Source: an uncultured Parabacteroides sp.
GTDB taxonomy: Bacteria; Bacteroidota; Bacteroidia; Bacteroidales; Tannerellaceae
Direction: 5' to 3'
DNA: 64,000 nucleotides
NCBI GenBank assembly: GCA_934718155.1
Contig: CAKUZF010000009.1
Span: 17,535 to 81,534 of the forward strand
The translations under genes were made by a program, and so were the position numbers. The notes under the pieces were generated by a model that did not search any database, had not been told where the DNA came from, and was given only the letters and a program-made list of their open reading frames with translations. Of the stretch, positions 1-9,583 are shown piece by piece (positions within the stretch are counted from its first letter, which is position 1; every line of letters begins with the position of its first letter).

Positions 1-28
1 TATTTTGATAACAAAATGCTATTTATAT

Positions 29-59
29 TTTGATATTTCAATCATACGCGTTACATTTG
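29..59 (+). promoter_or_regulatory. Bacteroidales promoter of the susC operon
   Basis: TTTG at 29-32 and TACATTTG at 52-59 are separated by exactly 19 bp, matching the Bacteroides -33/-7 consensus. The start codon at 147 leaves a leader of roughly 80 nt, in which no further signal was recognised. Confidence 0.7.
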
Positions 60-146
60 CCGCTGTTTAGGTATCAGCTGAATCATTTTAAACAAAGAGT
101 GTAGAACCAATGATGTGTGTGAAGCGCATTAATTAAAATTTATCTT

Positions 147-3100
147 ATGAGAAAATTCCTATCTCTGGGTCTTGGCTTAGCATTAAGTGGGACAATGGCT
201 ATAGCGCAAACGACAATTAAAGGAACGGTCGTTGATGAGACGGGTGAACCTGTCATCGGAGCGTCGGTTATCGTAGTAGGAACTACGACAGGTACTGTAA
301 CTAATTTCGATGGAACATTCACACTGAATACACCGGAAGGAGCCAAGCAGGTAACAATCTCTTATATCGGTATGGCGTCGCAAACCTTGACCATCAAGAG
401 CAATATGGAGGTGACACTGAAATCGGATGCGCAAGATTTGGACGAGGTCGTTGTCGTTGCTTATGGTACGACATCCGCCCGCAACTTAACAGGAGCAGTC
501 TCCTCGGTCAAAGGAGAAGCCATCAAGAACATCCCGGGACCTTCGGTGGATGGAATGTTGCAAGGACGTGCTTCGGGTGTCATGATCTCTACGCCCTCTT
601 CTTCGGTCGGAGCAGCGCCGGTTATCAATATCCGAGGCGTCTCTTCGATCTCAAACAGCACCACTCCGCTCTATGTGGTGGATGGTATGATTATCTCGAT
701 GGAAACCTCGTCGAACACACGCCAAAACCCATTGGCCGATATCAACTCCGCCGATATCAAGAGCATCGAGATCTTGAAGGATGCAGCGGCCACTGCCTTG
801 TATGGCTCACGTGCGGCGAATGGCGTAATCATGATCACGACACACTCTGGCCAAAAAGGCAAGGCTAAGGTCTCTTACAGCGGAGGCTACACGATCGCAC
901 AGGCCACAGGTATGTTTGAAACTCTTGACGCTGAACGCTACACGGAGTTCAAGAACTTAGGCGTTAGCAATACTGCGGCACGCGTGGCCGACACGGGGTT
1001 CTACGATAAGTATAAGTATGGCACGATGACCGATAGCAACGGCAACATAATCAGTACAGACTGGACCGACCTGCTGTTTCAGACAGGTAGCATCATGAAT
1101 CACGACATCAATGTGTCGGGAGGTTCGGAAGACATGAGCTACTACATCAGCACAGGTATCATGGATCAAGATGGCATCACGGTGGGCGATGAGTTCAAGC
1201 GTTACTCCTTCAAGGCCAACACCAATTTCAAGATGAACGAGTGGTTGAAGGGTGGATTCAACGGTAGCTATTCGAACACACAGCAGAAGAATGTAGACGG
1301 TGGTTATGGCGATGGAGTATACTCCATCAATGGTTTCTCGCGTATGGCAGCTATCTTGCCATCGAACATACCTGCCTACAACGAGGATGGCACACCTTAT
1401 ATGGACAATGGCCAGTATCTGGGCTATGGCAACAACAAGATTGGATGCACCTACTACAACCCGATGTCTTACATCGATCAGCAAGCCAGCCGCATGGAGA
1501 ACAACCGTATTATAGCCAGCGGCTTCTTGGAGGCTACACCGATCGCAGGACTTTCCATCAAGTCGCAATATGGTATAGACTGGTTTATCACCAACTCAAC
1601 GACCATGTATTCGCCCACTGGCGGCGATGGCTACGCTTCGGGAGGCAATCTATATGCCTATGCCACCACTCGAAAGACTTGGACTTGGACCAACACGGCC
1701 AACTATCAGTTTGACATCAAGGATGATCATCACTTTGGTGCAACAATCGGTATGGAGGCTCAAGAGATGCAGCTGCGCCGTCGCTACTACAGCGCAACGA
1801 CACTTTCCGATCCCAACATGATTTACGAAGAGGCTCCCTATCTGACCTATGCCAGCAGCGCCTCTACCAATCGTCGCGAGGAGCGCACAATGGTCTCTTA
1901 TTTGGGCCGCTTGAGCTACAACTACAACTATCGTTACTATTTGGAGGGAAGTTTCCGCCGGGATGGCCTCTCTTCGTTAGGCACGAAATGGGGTAACTTC
2001 TGGGGAGCAAGCGCCTCATGGCGTATCTCTGACGAGGGCTTCTACGCTCCTTTGAAGGAGGCAGTGAACGATATGCGTTTCAAGGTGAGCTATGGCGTTG
2101 TGGGTAACACGAATGTGTCAGACAACTATGCGGCTATCTCGAAATATGCCTCTACTTATTATAATGGTACAGGCGCTTATTGGCCAACCAAGATTGCCGA
2201 TACCTATTTGGGCTGGGAGCAGACAGCCAAGACCGACGTGGGCGTAACGGGTCAGATTGCCAATCGATGGAACTTCGAGTTGACCTACTTCAAGTCTAAA
2301 TCGAAAGACTTGATCCTGGATTCGGCTCAGTCTTACTCCACCGGTATTCCCAGCGCTTCGATCACGACTAATATTGGTAAGGCGCAGAACTCAGGCGTTG
2401 AGTTCAACTTCGGTGGAACCGTCTTGCGTGCCGGCGACTTCACATGGGATTCGAACATCAACGTGACCTTTGTAAAGAACAAGGTGACCGAGCTCGAGAG
2501 CGACATCGTGGAGAGTGGAACGGGTGCGGCCAACATCACCGTCGAGGGAAAGTCTATGGCGCAATTGTATATCTATCCTACTGCCGGCATTGACAAAGAG
2601 ACGGGCCGTCGTGTCGTGCTCTTAGACGATGCCGAAGGCAACCCGACGCGTGAAGCCCTTTTGGTTTACACACGTGGAGCCGGAGCCTCGGTTTATGACC
2701 GTTCAACAGGCGAGAAGTTGGACATCAACGATTGGAAATCCCATATCTGGGGCAATACGAAACCGACCTACTACGGCGGTTGGACCAACAACTTCAGTTG
2801 GAAGAATTGGGACGCCACGCTCTTCTTCCAGTTCTCGGGAGGCAATAAGATCTACAATGGTACGAAGGCCACCACTTCGGATATGCGCTTCTGGAACAAC
2901 ACGGTAGATGTCTATGAGCACGCTTGGCGCAACCCGGGCGACAATGCGACCTATGCGAAGCCCGAGCAAAACGATAACTATTCGAATGGTTCGGCCAATC
3001 CGATCAGCGACTGGGTGGAGAACGGCGATTACCTGCGCATGAAGAATATCTCGATCGGCTACACCTTCAACACGAAGAACTGGCCGAAGAAGATCGGCAT

Positions 3101-3275
3101 CTCTCAGCTTCGTCTTTACGCTTCAGCAACCAATCTGTTCTGCATCACGGGCTACTCAGGTATGGACCCCGAGATCAACTCTCGTGCCGACATCTCCAAC
3201 CGTGTTTCCGGCATCGATAAGAACACAACACCGCTGACGAAGACCTATTCTTTTGGTATCAACTTGTCCTTCTAA
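147..3275 (+). CDS. SusC/RagA-family TonB-linked outer membrane protein
   Basis: A 1042-residue outer-membrane transporter subunit that would import an oligomeric nutrient using TonB energy. A signal peptide ends near 'AIAQ' (residue 21). A carboxypeptidase-regulatory-like beta-sandwich follows (about 22-100), then the acidic 'DLDEVVVVAYGT' segment, a plug domain (about 110-230) and a long beta barrel closing with terminal Phe ('GINLSF'). It is followed 20 bp later by its SusD partner and then by two secreted peptidases, which suggests peptides rather than glycans as substrate; that part is inference. Length and order are typical of the family, and no anti-sigma or ECF sigma gene adjoins it. 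Confidence 0.95.
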   Translation: MRKFLSLGLGLALSGTMAIAQTTIKGTVVDETGEPVIGASVIVVGTTTGTVTNFDGTFTLNTPEGAKQVTISYIGMASQTLTIKSNMEVTLKSDAQDLDEVVVVAYGTTSARNLTGAVSSVKGEAIKNIPGPSVDGMLQGRASGVMISTPSSSVGAAPVINIRGVSSISNSTTPLYVVDGMIISMETSSNTRQNPLADINSADIKSIEILKDAAATALYGSRAANGVIMITTHSGQKGKAKVSYSGGYTIAQATGMFETLDAERYTEFKNLGVSNTAARVADTGFYDKYKYGTMTDSNGNIISTDWTDLLFQTGSIMNHDINVSGGSEDMSYYISTGIMDQDGITVGDEFKRYSFKANTNFKMNEWLKGGFNGSYSNTQQKNVDGGYGDGVYSINGFSRMAAILPSNIPAYNEDGTPYMDNGQYLGYGNNKIGCTYYNPMSYIDQQASRMENNRIIASGFLEATPIAGLSIKSQYGIDWFITNSTTMYSPTGGDGYASGGNLYAYATTRKTWTWTNTANYQFDIKDDHHFGATIGMEAQEMQLRRRYYSATTLSDPNMIYEEAPYLTYASSASTNRREERTMVSYLGRLSYNYNYRYYLEGSFRRDGLSSLGTKWGNFWGASASWRISDEGFYAPLKEAVNDMRFKVSYGVVGNTNVSDNYAAISKYASTYYNGTGAYWPTKIADTYLGWEQTAKTDVGVTGQIANRWNFELTYFKSKSKDLILDSAQSYSTGIPSASITTNIGKAQNSGVEFNFGGTVLRAGDFTWDSNINVTFVKNKVTELESDIVESGTGAANITVEGKSMAQLYIYPTAGIDKETGRRVVLLDDAEGNPTREALLVYTRGAGASVYDRSTGEKLDINDWKSHIWGNTKPTYYGGWTNNFSWKNWDATLFFQFSGGNKIYNGTKATTSDMRFWNNTVDVYEHAWRNPGDNATYAKPEQNDNYSNGSANPISDWVENGDYLRMKNISIGYTFNTKNWPKKIGISQLRLYASATNLFCITGYSGMDPEINSRADISNRVSGIDKNTTPLTKTYSFGINLSF

Positions 3276-3295
3276 TTTTATTCAGTAGCAACACA

Positions 3296-4720
3296 ATGAA
3301 AAGAGTTTTAGTATATTCAGCCGCTGCGGTAGCCACTTTGATGATGAGCACCGCTTGCGAAGGAGATTTCATCGAGAAGACCCCTGATTTGCAGGTCAGT
3401 GAGCAATCTATTTTCGCCAACGCCGATCGTCTTTCGGCTGCGGTAGAGGGCGTTTACGCACGGGCGAAGAACCAATATTTCTTGGGCGGCTACGTGACCG
3501 ATGCCGGCGACAACCGTAGCGACGATATGTGTAACTATGGAAACAATGGCTACACCATGCGCGACACCTACAACCATGCGGTCAATGCCTCTGCCTTGGA
3601 GAACGACTACTTGTACCAATATGCCTACTTAGGCATCAACTATGCCAATACGATTATTGATGGCATAGAGGGAACCTATGCCAATGCGCTGCCTTGCGAT
3701 GCGGCGACAGCGAAGCGCTACGTGCAGGAGTGTAAGTTTATTCGTGCGGTCTCCTACTTCTACTTGAGCCAATTGTTTGGACAGCCTTATGCCTACGATC
3801 CGAATGCGAAGAATGTTCCCTTGCGTGTGAAAGCCGTAACAGGTGCGGGCGAGAACGACTGTCCTCCTTCAACAACCTCGGAGGTGTTAAGCCAAATCTT
3901 GGCCGACACGGAGGATGTCAGCGCCTTGCCCGTAGGCTTTGGCGCAGAGGGCTTCGATGCGACAAAGGCTTCTCAAGCCTCGGCCCATGCGTTGCGCATG
4001 CGTGTCTTCATGTGCATGCAGGATTGGCAGAGCGCCATTGCCGAAGGCAAACAGGTGGTTGGGTTTAGTTTGATACCCTCTATTGCGACCATGTTCGACT
4101 CGCCTTATGCGCTGACAGCGGAGAACATCTTCTCCATCCCGATGTCCGACAGCGATAAGAGTGGAAGCCAGGCGCATCCCGTCGGTTTTGTTTATCATGG
4201 CGCAGGTCAGATCACCTGCGTGAACGATATCAATGGCATCCAGACGCTCTATGGCGTTGACGAGGATGCACGTTCAGGGTTTATCTTTCACGACACGAAA
4301 GGATACACCTATTGCGAGAAGTTCAACGAGTATTCCACTCGTCTGGAATGGATACCGATCTTCCGCTATGCGGAGATCTTGCTCAACTTGGCGGAAAGCT
4401 ATTATCGGGTTGGCGACGAGCAAAACGCTATCGCTTGCTTGAAGCAGGTGCGTACACGTTCCATCTCCGAGTCGGCCGACAAGTTGATATCGTATAAGGA
4501 GACGGGCGAGGCTCTTTGGTCGGCAATCGACAATGAGCGCCGCTGGGAATTCTTGGGAGAAGGTATGCGTGGTTATGATATCTCTCGTCGTGCGGAGGAT
4601 TATCGCCATCCGTTGACTGGTGGCGGCTGGGAGGTCGTGGCCAAAGCGGCCGATCATACGACCTATTGCTGGGCATTCCCGCTGTATGAGACGACTGTGA
4701 ATAATGCTTTAGACAACTGA
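3296..4720 (+). CDS. SusD/RagB-family surface lipoprotein
   Basis: A 474-residue nutrient-binding lipoprotein that caps the SusC barrel at the cell surface. The N-terminus is a lipoprotein signal with lipobox 'MSTAC', so Cys21 would be lipidated. The body is rich in paired helices (TPR-like), and the C-terminal region has the family-type 'RYAEILLNLAESYYRVG' helix and 'NERRWEFLGEGMRGYDI'. It is co-directional with susC with a 20-bp gap, and a hairpin terminator follows. It is at the short end of the family. The ligand cannot be told from sequence. Confidence 0.93.
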   Translation: MKRVLVYSAAAVATLMMSTACEGDFIEKTPDLQVSEQSIFANADRLSAAVEGVYARAKNQYFLGGYVTDAGDNRSDDMCNYGNNGYTMRDTYNHAVNASALENDYLYQYAYLGINYANTIIDGIEGTYANALPCDAATAKRYVQECKFIRAVSYFYLSQLFGQPYAYDPNAKNVPLRVKAVTGAGENDCPPSTTSEVLSQILADTEDVSALPVGFGAEGFDATKASQASAHALRMRVFMCMQDWQSAIAEGKQVVGFSLIPSIATMFDSPYALTAENIFSIPMSDSDKSGSQAHPVGFVYHGAGQITCVNDINGIQTLYGVDEDARSGFIFHDTKGYTYCEKFNEYSTRLEWIPIFRYAEILLNLAESYYRVGDEQNAIACLKQVRTRSISESADKLISYKETGEALWSAIDNERRWEFLGEGMRGYDISRRAEDYRHPLTGGGWEVVAKAADHTTYCWAFPLYETTVNNALDN

Positions 4721-4770
4721 TAATACGTTCTTGCGAACGATGTAAACACACACTTTTTCTCAAACTGGGC

Positions 4771-4808
4771 GGAGGAGGTTCCGTGAGGCACCTTCTCCGT
4801 ATTTTTTT
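4771..4808 (+). terminator. Intrinsic terminator after susD
   Basis: A GC-rich stem of about 12 bp with wobble pairs (4771-4782 with 4787-4798) and a short loop is followed by a run of seven T. It may be partial, because co-directional peptidase genes follow. TATCTTTG at 4810-4817 could restart transcription, although no -33 element is seen. Confidence 0.6.
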
Positions 4809-4862
4809 ATATCTTTGCGACGTTGTTAAGCAAAGATTAATCTGGATAGAAACAAGAAAGAC

Positions 4863-6368
4863 ATGAGTAAGTTAAAGAGATTCGGATTGCAGGCCATTAT
4901 GGCCTTGGCCATCGCCTCTTCCGCCGTGGCACAGCCACGCCAGGAGGTGCAATCGTCGCCTGAGGAGCAGTACTTGGATGTGATGCATCGAACAATCACC
5001 TCCGAGAAGCTATTCGGCTACGTCAAACAGCTCTCCGACCCGGCCTTGGAGGGGCGCTTAGCGGGTTCCCCTGGAATGGCGAAAGCGGTAGAGATCGTGA
5101 AAGACTATTTTCAGCAATGGGGCTTGCGGCCTGCGGGCAACGGTGGCTCCTATATTCAAGAGTTCCCACACCCCTGTGTGGAAATTAGGCCAGGAAGCAC
5201 CATGGAGATCCTTTTCCCGCTCGCGGGACAGAAGAAGAGCGAGCCCGTATGGATGCGAAAAGGATACGATTGGGCCGATGGCTGGTTTGCGGGAGGCATG
5301 TCGGCCAATGGGGATGTTGAAGCCGACGTGGTTTATTGCGGATTCGGCGTAACCGCTCCCGAATTGGGCTACGACGACTATGCGAATGTGGATGTGAAAG
5401 GCAAGATCGTCTTGGTAGAGGGCGAGACTCCCAATCGGAGCCGCGAGCCGGAGGACCTGGCGAAATGGTATAACCACACCCTGCATACAACGAAGCTCAA
5501 CAACGCTTTTGCCCACGGAGCCGTTGGTCTGCTTTATAAATGGGTGCCAGGTCCGAATGCGCCCTATAACGAGGGGTTTGTCTATTGCCACGTGACCGAC
5601 ACGGTCGTGAACGACCTTTTCAGAGGCACAGGGAAAAGCTATGACGAGGTGGTGAAAAAGATCTACGAGACAAAGAAACCCGCCTCATTCGCGATGGGGA
5701 AACGGGCGCATATACGCATGAACGCCACCTACAATCCTGCGGCTACGGGAAAGAACATCGTAGGCGTTGTGGAGGGGAGCGACCCCGTATTGAAGAATGA
5801 GTATATCCTCGTTGCCGGACACTTAGACCACTTGGGTATGATTCCCTATCACATTGAGGGGGCTAACGACAACAACTCCGCCACATCGGTGCTGTTGGGA
5901 GTGGCCGAGACCTTGTCGAAGTCGCCCATCAAGCCGAAGCGCAGCGTGGTCTTCTTGAGCCTCGACGGCGAAGAGGCCGGCTTAACAGGCAGCACCTACT
6001 ACACCAAGCATCCCTTGTTTCCGAAGGAGAAGGTGAAAGCGGTGATCAACCTTGAGCAGGTTGGCGTAGGCGAACGCCTTGTCACCAGCTACAACTATCG
6101 CTTCCCGGAATTAGCGGAGGTGGCGGCAGAGGCTAACGACACCTATATACATCGTCGCTTGCTGAAGTGGGAGAACTTTTATCGCACGCGTCCTCGCACC
6201 GACGGAGCGGTCTTTATGCAAGCCGGTTACCCCTGTATGGATTTCCGTGCAGCCGGCAATGGCTTCTACCACCATCCGAAAGACAACACAACGACGATCA
6301 ATCCCGAAATCCTCCAAGCCGAGGCAGAGTGGCTATTTGGGACAGTTATTTTATTAAGCAACAAATAA
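4863..6368 (+). CDS. Secreted M28-family metallopeptidase with PA domain
   Basis: A 501-residue zinc aminopeptidase-like enzyme exported through a signal peptide ending near 'SAVAQ' (24). A protease-associated insert spans roughly 150-290. The M28 metal-site motifs are visible: His320 in 'VAGHLDHLG', Asp336 in 'GANDNNSA', Glu370-Glu371 in 'DGEEAGLTGS', and a late His in 'FYHHPKDN'. At the fifth ligand position the usual Asp is Glu398 ('NLEQVG'). The gene lies 10 bp before a secreted S9-type hydrolase and downstream of susCD, consistent with trimming peptides for import. Substrate preference is unknown. Confidence 0.9.
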   Translation: MSKLKRFGLQAIMALAIASSAVAQPRQEVQSSPEEQYLDVMHRTITSEKLFGYVKQLSDPALEGRLAGSPGMAKAVEIVKDYFQQWGLRPAGNGGSYIQEFPHPCVEIRPGSTMEILFPLAGQKKSEPVWMRKGYDWADGWFAGGMSANGDVEADVVYCGFGVTAPELGYDDYANVDVKGKIVLVEGETPNRSREPEDLAKWYNHTLHTTKLNNAFAHGAVGLLYKWVPGPNAPYNEGFVYCHVTDTVVNDLFRGTGKSYDEVVKKIYETKKPASFAMGKRAHIRMNATYNPAATGKNIVGVVEGSDPVLKNEYILVAGHLDHLGMIPYHIEGANDNNSATSVLLGVAETLSKSPIKPKRSVVFLSLDGEEAGLTGSTYYTKHPLFPKEKVKAVINLEQVGVGERLVTSYNYRFPELAEVAAEANDTYIHRRLLKWENFYRTRPRTDGAVFMQAGYPCMDFRAAGNGFYHHPKDNTTTINPEILQAEAEWLFGTVILLSNK

Positions 6369-6378
6369 TCTATAAACC

Positions 6379-7407
6379 ATGAGAAGAATTTTTACCATCA
6401 TGCTCCTCCTCGGTCTATGCGGTTGGGCGAGAGCGCAAGAGAGTTATCAACATGAGTTCGACCAGGTGTTGAAGAAAGTAGACGACCTGCTTTGGCAAGA
6501 GAAAGTTGGCGACTTGGCCTACATCGACAAGGTGTATCTCTGCGGCCCTGCTCGTTGGAAAGAGGCCAATCCAAATGGCATGAGTGCTGGCAACGAGCTG
6601 AAGTTTTGGACTTACGTCTTCATCCCGAAAAGCGTCGATGAGGGCAAGAAATACCCGTTGATGGTGTTGCCTCATAGCGGGGTGCATGCCGATTTCAACA
6701 CCTATTATGCCCACATCGTGCGCGAGCTGGTTTCGCAGGGCTACATTGTTGTCTCTGCGGAGTATCGTGGCAGCACGGGTTATGGAGCAGCCACCTATAA
6801 TAACATCGACTACGGAGGCTTGGAGAACGAAGATGTCCTTGTCAGCCGCAACTACATGGTCGAGAACTACAGCATCGTGGATGCGAACCGCATCGGCATC
6901 ATGGGGTGGAGCCACGGCGGTATGATTACGTTGATGAACCTGCTCACCTATCCGGGTCAGTATCGATGCGGCTTTGCGGGCGTGCCCGTGAGCGACGTCG
7001 TGATGCGTATGGGTTATTCGACCGACGACTATCGGGAGCTGTTTGCCGCCCCCAACCACATCGGAAAGACCACACGAGGCGACCTGCAAGAATATAAGCG
7101 TCGTTCTCCCGTCTGGCATGCCGAGAAGCTGAAGGATCCCCTGTTGATCCATACCAACACGAGCGACGACGACGTGAGCGTCTTGGAGGTGGAGCACATG
7201 ATCCGCGCGTTGAAGGCCGAGGGCAAGAAGTTCGAGTATCGCATCTTCGATCGGGCTCCTGGTGCGCACAGTTTCGACCGAGTAGACACGAAGCAGGCTT
7301 CAGAGATCCGTTTCGACATCTATAAGTTCATGGCGAAGTATCTCAATCCTCCCCATCCTTTCCACGACGTGAAGGCCTTGCGTAAAGCGGCCTATCGGTT
7401 CAACTGA
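6379..7407 (+). CDS. Secreted alpha/beta hydrolase, prolyl oligopeptidase (S9) type
   Basis: A 342-residue serine hydrolase with signal peptide ('CGWARAQ', cleavage near 20). The nucleophile elbow is 'GWSHGG' (Ser178). The acid is expected in 'HTNTSDDDV' (about 265) and the catalytic His in 'GAHSF' (about 303). It corresponds to the catalytic half of S9 peptidases and lacks the beta-propeller that limits substrate size. The 10-bp gap from the M28 gene implies co-transcription. A hydrolase acting on esters is an alternative, but the peptidase setting favours a small-peptide or dipeptidase role. Confidence 0.85.
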   Translation: MRRIFTIMLLLGLCGWARAQESYQHEFDQVLKKVDDLLWQEKVGDLAYIDKVYLCGPARWKEANPNGMSAGNELKFWTYVFIPKSVDEGKKYPLMVLPHSGVHADFNTYYAHIVRELVSQGYIVVSAEYRGSTGYGAATYNNIDYGGLENEDVLVSRNYMVENYSIVDANRIGIMGWSHGGMITLMNLLTYPGQYRCGFAGVPVSDVVMRMGYSTDDYRELFAAPNHIGKTTRGDLQEYKRRSPVWHAEKLKDPLLIHTNTSDDDVSVLEVEHMIRALKAEGKKFEYRIFDRAPGAHSFDRVDTKQASEIRFDIYKFMAKYLNPPHPFHDVKALRKAAYRFN

Positions 7408-7444
7408 TAACGTCGGCCCGAAAAGCATGGCGTAAGCATAAAGA

Positions 7445-7480
7445 GAGAGGGGCTACCGGCCAAGGCCGATAACCCCTCTC
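7445..7480. terminator. Bidirectional terminator between the S9 gene and tsf
   Basis: A long hairpin with outer arms GAGAGGGG (7445-7452) and CCCCTCTC (7473-7480) extends inward with few mismatches. It lies between convergent genes. Confidence 0.7.
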
Positions 7481-7505
7481 AATGTATTATGATACGAACA
7501 TGCGA

Positions 7506-8495
7506 TTATTCTGCACGCAAAGTGAAGCGCTTGAACGACAAGATCTTCAGATCAGCGTCAGCTTCCTTCATTGCCTCACGAACCGACTTCTTCGGATCCA
7601 TGATATCCTCCTGGTTCAGCAAGCAAACCTCCTTCAAGAACTTGCCAAGGCGACCCTTAGCGATGTTCTCGATCATCTGCTGCGGCAGGTTAGCTGCCTT
7701 CTGAGCAGAAGTCGTAGCGATGATCTCCTTCGCCTTCTCTACATCCTCAGCCGTGATCCAGCCCTTACCCATGTTGCTCTCCATGTGAGCCTCGCTATCG
7801 AAGTGAGCGGGGTTCAAGCCAGCCTTCTTCAAGGCAGCCTCAACAGCCTTCTGTACCTGCTCAGCCTTTGTCTTCTCGATAGCCACAGCGATCTCCTGCT
7901 GCTTAACCTGCTCAGAGATACCATCCTCGTCGATAGCCATCGGGTTCATAGCCGCGATCTGCATAACGATGTTGTGAGCCACCTCTTCGTTCTCCTTGTT
8001 GAACGCAGCGATTGTGCAAAGCTGGTTCTTGTTCATGTGGTTGTAAACCGTAGTGAACGGACCCTCAACGAAGTTGTAGCCATCCAGCTCCATCTTCTCG
8101 CCCGTGATACCGCTACGATCCGTAACAGCGTCTTGAACCGTGCCGTTGCCCATCGGAAGAGCCTTAACCTCCTCAATGTTCTGGCATCTCTTAGCCACAG
8201 CGGCGTCGAGGATAGCCTGAGCCAACGCAACGAAATCCTCGTTCTTTGCAACGAAGTCAGTCTCACACTTTAAAGCGATGATTGCAGCGAAATTGCCATC
8301 CTTCTTAGCCAAAACGCAGCCCTCAGCAGCCTCGCGGTCAGAACGCTTAGCGGCGATAGCCTGTCCCTTCTTACGGATAATCTCCATTGCCTTGTCCAAG
8401 TCGCCGTCCGACTCAGTCAGTGCCTTCTTGCAATCCATCATACCAGCTCCACTCAGTTTGCGCAGCTTGGTTATATCAGCCATTGTAACAGCCAT
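7506..8495 (-). CDS. tsf: Translation elongation factor Ts
   Basis: A 329-residue guanine-nucleotide exchange factor for EF-Tu, acting in the cytoplasm. It opens with the conserved 'ADITKLRKLSGAGMMDCKKAL' UBA-like region (first 17 residues of the motif are diagnostic). The core carries 'KCETDFVAKNEDFVALA' and the C-terminus has the family dimerisation region. It is the last gene of the rplM-rpsI-rpsB-tsf operon. A perfect 11-bp stem followed by a U-run precedes it, which may lower its expression relative to rpsB. Confidence 0.98.
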   Translation of the reverse strand: MAVTMADITKLRKLSGAGMMDCKKALTESDGDLDKAMEIIRKKGQAIAAKRSDREAAEGCVLAKKDGNFAAIIALKCETDFVAKNEDFVALAQAILDAAVAKRCQNIEEVKALPMGNGTVQDAVTDRSGITGEKMELDGYNFVEGPFTTVYNHMNKNQLCTIAAFNKENEEVAHNIVMQIAAMNPMAIDEDGISEQVKQQEIAVAIEKTKAEQVQKAVEAALKKAGLNPAHFDSEAHMESNMGKGWITAEDVEKAKEIIATTSAQKAANLPQQMIENIAKGRLGKFLKEVCLLNQEDIMDPKKSVREAMKEADADLKILSFKRFTLRAE

Positions 8496-8532
8496 AATCT
8501 TTTAAATTTAAATTGTTTATGTTCCTATTTTG

Positions 8533-8594
8533 AAAAAAAGCGGTATGTCCTCAGGGCGGATGACCAAAGCCAAACGTCGAGCAGACATACCGCT
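8533..8594 (-). terminator. rpsB-tsf intergenic hairpin with U-run (attenuator)
   Basis: Arms AGCGGTATGTC (8539-8549) and GACATACCGCT (8584-8594) are a perfect 11-bp inverted repeat. Read on the minus strand, the stem is followed at once by seven T. Because tsf lies downstream in the same direction, it is more likely a partial terminator than the end of the operon. Confidence 0.7.
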
Positions 8595-8610
8595 ATGTTT
8601 TATTCAAGAA

Positions 8611-9441
8611 TTATTCCTCGTCCTTAGCGAACTTACCCGCAACGTTAGCGTTCAAAGCCTCGTCATCCTCTTTCTTTGTACGCTTCACGGGAGCCTTAGC
8701 CTTGCGGTCCTTCTTCTGGGCCTCAGTAGCAGCCTCAGCATCCTGCTTCTCAGCCTTACGCTCCTGCAAACCCTCGTTCATTGCCTCGCAGATAGCACCC
8801 AAGATAACCTCTACAGACTTTGTAGCGTCATCGTTAGCCGGGATCACGTAGTCAATGTTGTTGGGGTTAGAGTTCGTATCGACCATTGCGAATACGGGGA
8901 TACCCAAACGGTTAGCCTCGCTGACAGCGATGTGCTCCTTCATTACGTCAACAACGAACAAAGCCGACGGCAGACGAGTCAGGTCAACGATAGAACCCAA
9001 CGTCTTCTCCAACTTCGCACGCTGACGTGTGATTTGCAATTTCTCTCTCTTCGACAGATTATCAAATGTACCCTCCTCAGCCATCTTGTCGATCGTGTTC
9101 ATCTTCTTGATAGCCTTGCGGATTGTCGGGAAGTTAGTCAACATACCACCCGGCCAACGCTCGATCACGTACGGCATACCAACTGAAGTGGCCATGTCGG
9201 CAACAACTTGTTTAGCTTGTTTTTTGGTAGCTACGAAAAGCACTTTCTTGCCTTGCTTAGCCAGATTCTTCAATACCTCAGCAGCTTCGTCTACTTTGGC
9301 AACTGTTTTATAAAGATCAATGATATGAATACCATTGCGCTCCATGAAGATATAAGGAGCCATAGCGGGGTTCCACTTTCTTTTTAAGTGTCCGAAGTGT
9401 ACACCTGCCTCTAATAATTGATCAAAATTTACTCTTGACAT
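8611..9441 (-). CDS. rpsB: 30S ribosomal protein S2
   Basis: A 276-residue small-subunit protein. It has the conserved start 'VNFDQLLEAGVHFGHLKRKW' and the 'FVATKKQAKQVV' and 'RWPGGMLTNF' blocks. A charged Ala/Lys/Glu-rich C-terminal tail of about 40 residues extends beyond the minimal S2 fold, as is common in Bacteroidales. It lies between rpsI and tsf, as usual in this group. Confidence 0.98.
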   Translation of the reverse strand: MSRVNFDQLLEAGVHFGHLKRKWNPAMAPYIFMERNGIHIIDLYKTVAKVDEAAEVLKNLAKQGKKVLFVATKKQAKQVVADMATSVGMPYVIERWPGGMLTNFPTIRKAIKKMNTIDKMAEEGTFDNLSKREKLQITRQRAKLEKTLGSIVDLTRLPSALFVVDVMKEHIAVSEANRLGIPVFAMVDTNSNPNNIDYVIPANDDATKSVEVILGAICEAMNEGLQERKAEKQDAEAATEAQKKDRKAKAPVKRTKKEDDEALNANVAGKFAKDEE

Positions 9442-9583
9442 TGTTTTTTCTTTAATTCGTTTACTTTCTTGTTACTTTTCAACTATCAGGTAGCCTTCCG
9501 GCATGTCCACATGTGAAAAGAGTCCCGATAGTTTAGATACTAAACACGTCGTTGTTATTGTGAGCAATAAGTCACAAATAACA

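Noticed and set aside
7482..8273. 263-codon plus-strand frame opposite tsf
   Set aside because: Antisense shadow of a biased, highly expressed gene; composition is leucine/serine-rich with no protein-family features.
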